In this document: piece after piece, positions 7,748-11,351 of the stretch
Layout: each line of letters starts with the position of its first letter
Numbering within the stretch: position 1 is the stretch's first letter
Assembly (NCBI GenBank): GCA_947474875.1
Contig: CANJKY010000038.1
Span: 1-11,351, forward strand
Direction: 5' to 3'
From: Gemmataceae bacterium
Lineage (GTDB): Bacteria > Planctomycetota > Planctomycetia > Gemmatales > Gemmataceae
Length of the DNA: 11,351 nucleotides
The notes under the pieces: generated by a model
Databases searched by the model: none
Told to the model about the DNA's origin: nothing
Seen by the model: the letters and a program-made list of their open reading frames with translations, nothing else
Program-made: the position numbers and the translations under genes

Positions 7748-9259
7748 TCACTTCATCATCGCCGCCAGGCGGTGCTGGGCGGCGGCCGCCTCGTCCTTCA
7801 CCCACTTGCTGGCGTCCCCCAGGTCGGCCAGCCCGGCGATTACGTCTTTGTGCGCCATCTGGTAGTGGGTCAGGTGGCGGATGCAGTCCACCCGCACCTC
7901 GTCCGGATACTGCCCCTTCGCCCCGGCCACCAGCGCCGACGCCACGATCGGGTGCTGCTTCCAGTCGTACCGCACCAGCTCGCGGATGGCGGCGTGCTGG
8001 TCGGCGGCGGTCGCCCCGCGGAGCATCCGCACGCACACCGCCTCCACCGCCTTGGCATCCGCCTCGGCGGGGCCGGAGGTGGCCACCGCCGGGGTGATGA
8101 TGGCCGCGGCGCCGGCGTTGTCGCCCGGCTGAAATTTCGGCCGCGGGGCGGCGGACGCCGTGTCCGTCGGCATCGTCGTCGGGGGCGGCGCCACGACCCG
8201 CTGGGGTTGGCGGGCCGCCTGCTGGGCCGCCGCCGGCATCACCGCCGGCGCCCGCAGCACCGGTTGGGCCGACGGGACCGGCTCGACCGCCGCCGCCTGC
8301 CACAGGGTGAACACGCCCGTCGACCCGGACTGCGGCGGCACCGCCCCGGTGCCGTAGGCCGCCTGCGCGACCAGCACCTCGTCCTGGAACGCGGACAGCG
8401 TCTCCCGCGCGCGGGTGACCTGCTGCGGGGTCGGCGGGGTGTTCAGCCGCCGCACCTCGTTCGCCGGGTCCGGCTGCTTCGGCGGGTTCGGGTCCGGCTG
8501 CTTCGGCTGCTCGCCCACCTTCGGCTTCTCGCCGGTGATGACCGGCTTCTCCTCGACGCACGCCGGGTCCGGGTCGATCGGGGTGGGGGTGTAGCACGCC
8601 AGGCACCGCTCCAGGGCGACGGCGGCGGCGAACCGCACCCGCGGGCTCCGCTCGCCCGGGTTGCCGTCCTTGTCGAACCCGGACACCGACGCCTCCAGGG
8701 CGGCGATGGTCACCTTGGTGCAGCAGCACCCGCGGCCGAGCGCCACCGCCGCCGCGTACCGCACGCACTCGTTCGGGTCGGTGCGGAGGGCGTCGGCCAG
8801 CGCCTTCGACGCGTCCGGGTAGTACCGGCAGTCCAGGGTGCCGAGGAACTTCACGTCCTCCAACCGCTTCGGCACTTCGGCCGCATCCTTCTTACCGGTG
8901 GCCGCCGCCCCCGCCGCCCCCGGCTGCTTCGTCTCCTCGGCCGTCGGCTTGCCCGCCAGAGTCGGGATCACCCCGCCGGTGAGGGCGGACAGCGGCTTGG
9001 TGGCGTTGTTCAGAAGCTGGCCGAACGGGGTGCTCATCAGGTCCCGCAGGCAGGTGCTGAACCCGGTCTTCATCCGTGCGAAAATGCCCACCCGCGGGGC
9101 GGCCGCGGGCGCCGCCGGCACCGCCGCCACCGGGGGCAGCACCGGGGCCGTCACCCCGGGCACCGCCGGCACCGCCGGCAACTGGGCGGAACACCGCTCC
9201 GTCGTCGCCGCCAGCCCGACCACGCTCGCCGCCACCGCGGCCCAACGGAACCGTTTCAT
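7748..9259 (-). CDS. Secreted HEAT-repeat protein
   Basis: A 503-residue protein. The ATG at 9259 follows a G-rich leader, and the N-terminus is a signal peptide (MKRFRW, a hydrophobic stretch, probable cleavage after SAQ at about 26), so it is exported. A Pro/Ala/Val-rich segment (27-57) and a short helical part (58-96) lead to a first alpha-helical repeat block at about 135-220: VKFLGTLDCRYYPDASKALADAL, then NECVRYAAAVALGRGCCC and PRVRFAAAVALERC, typical HEAT/EZ-like repeats. A long low-complexity region (about 225-400), rich in Pro, Gln and Ala, follows. A second HEAT-like block lies at about 403-500 (AIRELVRYDWKQHP, DEVRVDCIRHLTHY). HEAT repeats bind proteins; no enzymatic motif is seen, so a scaffold role in the periplasm or envelope is inferred. 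Cys178-180 are three in a row. It is divergent from the barrel protein at 9568. Confidence 0.85.
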   Translation of the reverse strand: MKRFRWAAVAASVVGLAATTERCSAQLPAVPAVPGVTAPVLPPVAAVPAAPAAAPRVGIFARMKTGFSTCLRDLMSTPFGQLLNNATKPLSALTGGVIPTLAGKPTAEETKQPGAAGAAATGKKDAAEVPKRLEDVKFLGTLDCRYYPDASKALADALRTDPNECVRYAAAVALGRGCCCTKVTIAALEASVSGFDKDGNPGERSPRVRFAAAVALERCLACYTPTPIDPDPACVEEKPVITGEKPKVGEQPKQPDPNPPKQPDPANEVRRLNTPPTPQQVTRARETLSAFQDEVLVAQAAYGTGAVPPQSGSTGVFTLWQAAAVEPVPSAQPVLRAPAVMPAAAQQAARQPQRVVAPPPTTMPTDTASAAPRPKFQPGDNAGAAAIITPAVATSGPAEADAKAVEAVCVRMLRGATAADQHAAIRELVRYDWKQHPIVASALVAGAKGQYPDEVRVDCIRHLTHYQMAHKDVIAGLADLGDASKWVKDEAAAAQHRLAAMMK

Positions 9260-9273
9260 GGGTTCCCCCCGAA
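9260..9273 (-). promoter_or_regulatory. G-rich leader before the HEAT-protein ATG
   Basis: Directly before the ATG the minus strand reads TTCGGGGGGAACCC. The G-run, 5-10 bases from the start, could pair with the CCUCC anti-Shine-Dalgarno, although it is not a canonical GGAGG. It is the same as the sequence before the ATG at 9568 apart from one G. Confidence 0.5.
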
Positions 9274-9291
9274 AGATAAGGAACCGAACGC

Positions 9292-9324
9292 CGTCCGATC
9301 CGGCTTTTGCCGGGCGGTCGGACG
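9292..9324. repeat. Imperfect hairpin in the divergent intergenic region
   Basis: Arms 9292-9298 and 9318-9324 are perfect 7-base complements. Inside them, 9300-9304 pairs with 9309-9313 around a TTTT loop, leaving one unpaired base on the left and four on the right. It lies 33-65 bases upstream of the HEAT-protein ATG. A leader structure or operator is possible; the function is unknown. Confidence 0.35.
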
Positions 9325-9554
9325 TGTGTTCATGGCGTCGTGTATCGGTCGCCGTTCAGTGCCGACTTCAGCGTTTGGTGAAACTGACCGGAATAGCGGG
9401 AACACACGGTTCGCACCGACTGGATGGGAACGGGCGAACACGCCGGATGAGTGGGGCGAGCGGTTTGTCGTGGTTTTGCTGATTTGGGCGGGGGGCGTCG
9501 GACGAACAAGAGAGTACGACCGGCGCGTTCCGGCAATCCGTACCACCGTACCCG

Positions 9555-9567
9555 TTCGGGGGAACCC
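9555..9567 (+). promoter_or_regulatory. G-rich leader before the barrel-protein ATG
   Basis: TTCGGGGGAACCC lies immediately before ATG 9568, with the five-G run 6-10 bases from the start. Its near identity to the leader of the divergent HEAT gene supports choosing 9568 rather than earlier in-frame starts (the frame is open from 9451). Confidence 0.5.
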
Positions 9568-10749
9568 ATGGCCACGACCCTCCATCCTCCCACGGCGGCC
9601 CGAAGCGTGCGGGCCGTCGGCCTGCTCCTGCTCCTGTGCGCGGTCGGCGGCCCGGCCGTCGGCCAGGAAGCCCCAGCCGTACTGCCGCAGACCACCGGCA
9701 TGCCGGTGCGGGCGGGCACGGCGGAGCAAACCCTCCAGGCCGGGCACCTGGGGTTGCTCAGTAACAGCGGGTGCAGCGACTGCGGCGGCGGAAGTGGCGG
9801 CGGGTACGGCTCGGCGGGATGCGGGTCGGGCGGGTGTGGGGAAGGGAACTGCGGCCGCGACTGCGTGGTCGCCGAGGGGGCGCCCACCCGCATCGGCCGG
9901 TTCCTCCAGGGGGTGCACAACGCCCTGTGCTGCCCGGACCCGTGCTACGTGCCGCGGTGGAACTGCCCGGCCAACGCCGCCCTGTTCGTGGACCACGCCC
10001 GCCCGACTACCATGACCCGGCTGCGGTGGGACGCCGGCCGCAACCTGACCGACCCGGACCGGGCGGAGTACTTCTGGGCGCAGACCGGCGGCCCCGGCCC
10101 GGCCAACCCGGAAACGCGGGTGGACTACCACGAACTGCACCTGTACCAGGAGATCGGGACGGAGAAGTTCTCCCTGTTCATCGACCTGCCGTACCGCAGC
10201 TTCGACAGCGACCGGAACGGCGGGCACGGGGGCATCGGCGACCTGAAGATCGGTACCAAGTCGGTGCTGCTGGACAGCGACCTGCTGCTGTGTACCTTCC
10301 AGTTCGTCACCAGCGTGCCGACCGCCGGGCCGGGCGGGGGCATCGGCACCGGGCACGTCAGCCTGGACCCGTCGCTGCTCACCACCGTCAAGCTGGACAA
10401 CTGCACGTACTGGCAGAGCCAGACCGGGTACTGGTTCGGGGTGGGGAACAGCAACGGCAGCGTGCTGCACTACGCGAACAGCCTGAACCGGGTGCTGTGG
10501 ACGCCGCTGCCCGACACCCGGTTCGTGGGGACGTTCGAAACGGTCGGGTACACGTTCACCTCCGGCTCGTTCACCGACCCGGCCGGGGTGGTGCGGGCGG
10601 CGAACGGGACGACGTACTTCAGCGTCGGGCCGGGGTTCCGGCTGTGCATGTGCGACAGGCTGGACCTGGGGTTCGGCATGCAGTTCGCCGTCACCGACCG
10701 GCACTTCGCCCAGCGGCTGTACCGCACCGAGCTGCGGTGGCGGTTCTAA
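9568..10749 (+). CDS. Secreted cysteine-rich protein, probable outer-membrane beta-barrel
   Basis: A 393-residue protein. ATG 9568 is chosen because a signal peptide follows at once: hydrophobic VGLLLLLCAVGG, probable cleavage near residues 30-32 (PAVGQ). Residues 69-99 are a Gly/Ser/Cys-rich stretch with six cysteines, and four more follow at 121, 122, 126 and 133. From about 135 the pattern is alternating beta-strand: ALFVDHARPTTMTRLRWDAG, VDYHELHLYQEIG, KFSLFIDLPYR, then GGIGDLKIGTKSVLL, LCTFQFVTSVPTAG, TYFSVGPGFRLCMC. It ends in ELRWRF, with the terminal phenylalanine typical of outer-membrane barrels. The GIGDLKIGTK and TFQFVTSVPTG patterns resemble the phenol-degradation MetA-like transporter family (PF13557), a probable barrel; the match is by recollection. 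Substrate or partner is unknown. It ends 55 bases before the convergent gene at 10805. Confidence 0.82.
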   Translation: MATTLHPPTAARSVRAVGLLLLLCAVGGPAVGQEAPAVLPQTTGMPVRAGTAEQTLQAGHLGLLSNSGCSDCGGGSGGGYGSAGCGSGGCGEGNCGRDCVVAEGAPTRIGRFLQGVHNALCCPDPCYVPRWNCPANAALFVDHARPTTMTRLRWDAGRNLTDPDRAEYFWAQTGGPGPANPETRVDYHELHLYQEIGTEKFSLFIDLPYRSFDSDRNGGHGGIGDLKIGTKSVLLDSDLLLCTFQFVTSVPTAGPGGGIGTGHVSLDPSLLTTVKLDNCTYWQSQTGYWFGVGNSNGSVLHYANSLNRVLWTPLPDTRFVGTFETVGYTFTSGSFTDPAGVVRAANGTTYFSVGPGFRLCMCDRLDLGFGMQFAVTDRHFAQRLYRTELRWRF

Positions 10750-10774
10750 CCCGGCGGGCAGCAACGACCACCGA

Positions 10775-10802
10775 CCGGCCGGCGGCTCACCCCGCCGGCC
10801 GG
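10775..10802. terminator. GC-rich hairpin between convergent genes
   Basis: A perfect 11-bp inverted repeat, CCGGCCGGCGG (10775-10785) with CCGCCGGCCGG (10792-10802), and a 6-base loop. It sits between the stop of the barrel-protein gene (10749) and the stop of the minus-strand gene (10805). Position and symmetry suggest a bidirectional terminator. A short ATTT follows on the plus strand; no T-run follows on the minus strand. Confidence 0.6.
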
Positions 10803-10804
10803 CG

Positions 10805-11351
10805 TCATTTCGGTTTCGTCACCCCATAGTCGAGGACGAGCAGTTCGGCCGTCAGCGGCACCTTGCGGGAGAGCAGCACCTGCCGGGCCAGGGCCACCCC
10901 CGGCGGCCACGCCCGGCAGACGGTCGGGAAGGCGGGCGACACCGGGGTCAGGTTCACGTCCGTCAGCGGGAACGCCCCGAACACCACCTCGATTTCGCGG
11001 ACCGCTTTCGGCTCTTCCGGGTTCACGTCCGCCCCGGGGTTGGCCGCCGCCAGCACCGCCCGCCGGTACGGGTGGCACACCCGGACGGGGGCGTGCAGGG
11101 TGATGTCTTCCTGCCACTCCCCCTGCGGCAGCAGGCGGGTCGCCAGCGGGGCGGTCCGCTCGGCCACCCGCAGCCCGTCCGGGACCGCCAGGATGCTCTT
11201 CTCCACCCGCAGCGTGTCGCCGACCAGCTCGATGTAGGCGGCGTCGGCCGACAACCGCAGCGTGCCGTCCGGGAACACCTCTTCGAGGCGGGTGAACAGC
11301 CCGAACTCGGTGTCGGACAGGTTGGCCACCCGGCACGACAGGGTGAGGCCG
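10805..11351 (-). CDS. Unrecognised protein, C-terminal part (runs off right edge)
   Basis: The frame is open from the right edge to the TGA at 10805-10807: 181 residues ending LLVLDYGVTKPK. A GTG at 11329 could be a start, but the residues upstream of it (LTLSCRVANL) continue the same alternating beta-strand pattern, so the gene probably begins beyond the window. Composition suggests repeated beta-strands (LRLSADAAYIELVGDTLRVE, DITLHAPVRVCH, REIEVVFGAFPLTDVN). I do not recognise a family, and see no membrane helix or signal peptide in the visible part. Third-position G/C bias is strong, supporting a real gene. It converges with the barrel-protein gene. Confidence 0.7.
   Translation of the reverse strand, partial: GLTLSCRVANLSDTEFGLFTRLEEVFPDGTLRLSADAAYIELVGDTLRVEKSILAVPDGLRVAERTAPLATRLLPQGEWQEDITLHAPVRVCHPYRRAVLAAANPGADVNPEEPKAVREIEVVFGAFPLTDVNLTPVSPAFPTVCRAWPPGVALARQVLLSRKVPLTAELLVLDYGVTKPK

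Larger units (their letters stand above)
9260..9567. other. Divergent intergenic region (308 bases)
   Basis: This separates the two secreted-protein genes and must hold both promoters, but no convincing -35/-10 pair is visible on either strand. It contains the two similar leaders at its ends and an imperfect hairpin at 9292-9324: a 7-bp outer stem CGTCCGA/TCGGACG, an internal loop, a 5-bp CCGGC/GCCGG inner stem and a TTTT loop. The hairpin would lie in the 5' leader of the HEAT gene if transcription starts upstream of it. Base composition is less GC-biased than the genes. No supported gene is seen. Confidence 0.6.

Noticed and set aside
7352..10015. Long plus-strand open frame of about 887 codons
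   Set aside because: It runs antisense to the HEAT-protein gene and overlaps the kinase and barrel genes; the product is Arg/Gly/Pro-rich with no domain. It is a side effect of high GC.
1..11351. Defence system, mobile element or CRISPR array
   Set aside because: No transposase, integrase, nuclease, repeat-spacer pattern or toxin-antitoxin pair is visible; gene content is ordinary planctomycete envelope and signalling.

Overview
The window looks like a chromosomal segment of a planctomycete, most likely of the Gemmataceae (Gemmata group). This is inferred from very high G+C with strong G/C preference at third codon positions, a prepilin-type DUF1559 protein, two large multidomain serine/threonine kinases (one fused to HDOD, one to a formylglycine-generating-enzyme-like domain) and a HAD-like protein of a type I associate with planctomycetes. 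No rRNA, tRNA, transposase, integrase or CRISPR array is visible.

Layout, left to right. (1) Positions 1-382, minus strand: the N-terminal 127 residues of a DUF1559 prepilin-like protein, running off the left edge. An AT-rich spacer with a likely promoter follows. (2) 582-1517, plus: a HAD-fold protein whose main catalytic positions are substituted. (3) 1686-3677, plus: an HDOD domain joined to a cytoplasmic Ser/Thr kinase. (4) 3714-5112, plus: a multi-pass GT87/DUF2029-like membrane glycosyltransferase interrupted by a +1 frameshift near 4280-4317. (5) 5128-7617, minus, convergent with the previous gene: a membrane-anchored Ser/Thr kinase with a C-terminal FGE-like domain lacking the catalytic cysteines. 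(6) A very long hairpin at 7674-7730. (7) 7748-9259, minus: a secreted HEAT-repeat protein. (8) A 308-base divergent intergenic region. (9) 9568-10749, plus: a secreted, cysteine-rich, probable outer-membrane beta-barrel protein. (10) A GC-rich bidirectional hairpin, then 10805-11351, minus: the C-terminal part of an unrecognised beta-rich protein running off the right edge.

The genes do not form one obvious pathway. The plus-strand block 582-5112 could be co-transcribed, since gaps are 168 and 36 bases without a clear terminator. The secreted HEAT protein and the barrel protein are divergent neighbours sharing an almost identical 13-14 base sequence directly before their ATG codons, which hints at common translational behaviour. 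I did not find convincing evidence of a new multi-gene system. The points most worth a second look are the degenerate HAD protein, the frameshifted glycosyltransferase, the FGE-like kinase without cysteines, the 24-bp hairpin, and the shared start-site leader.
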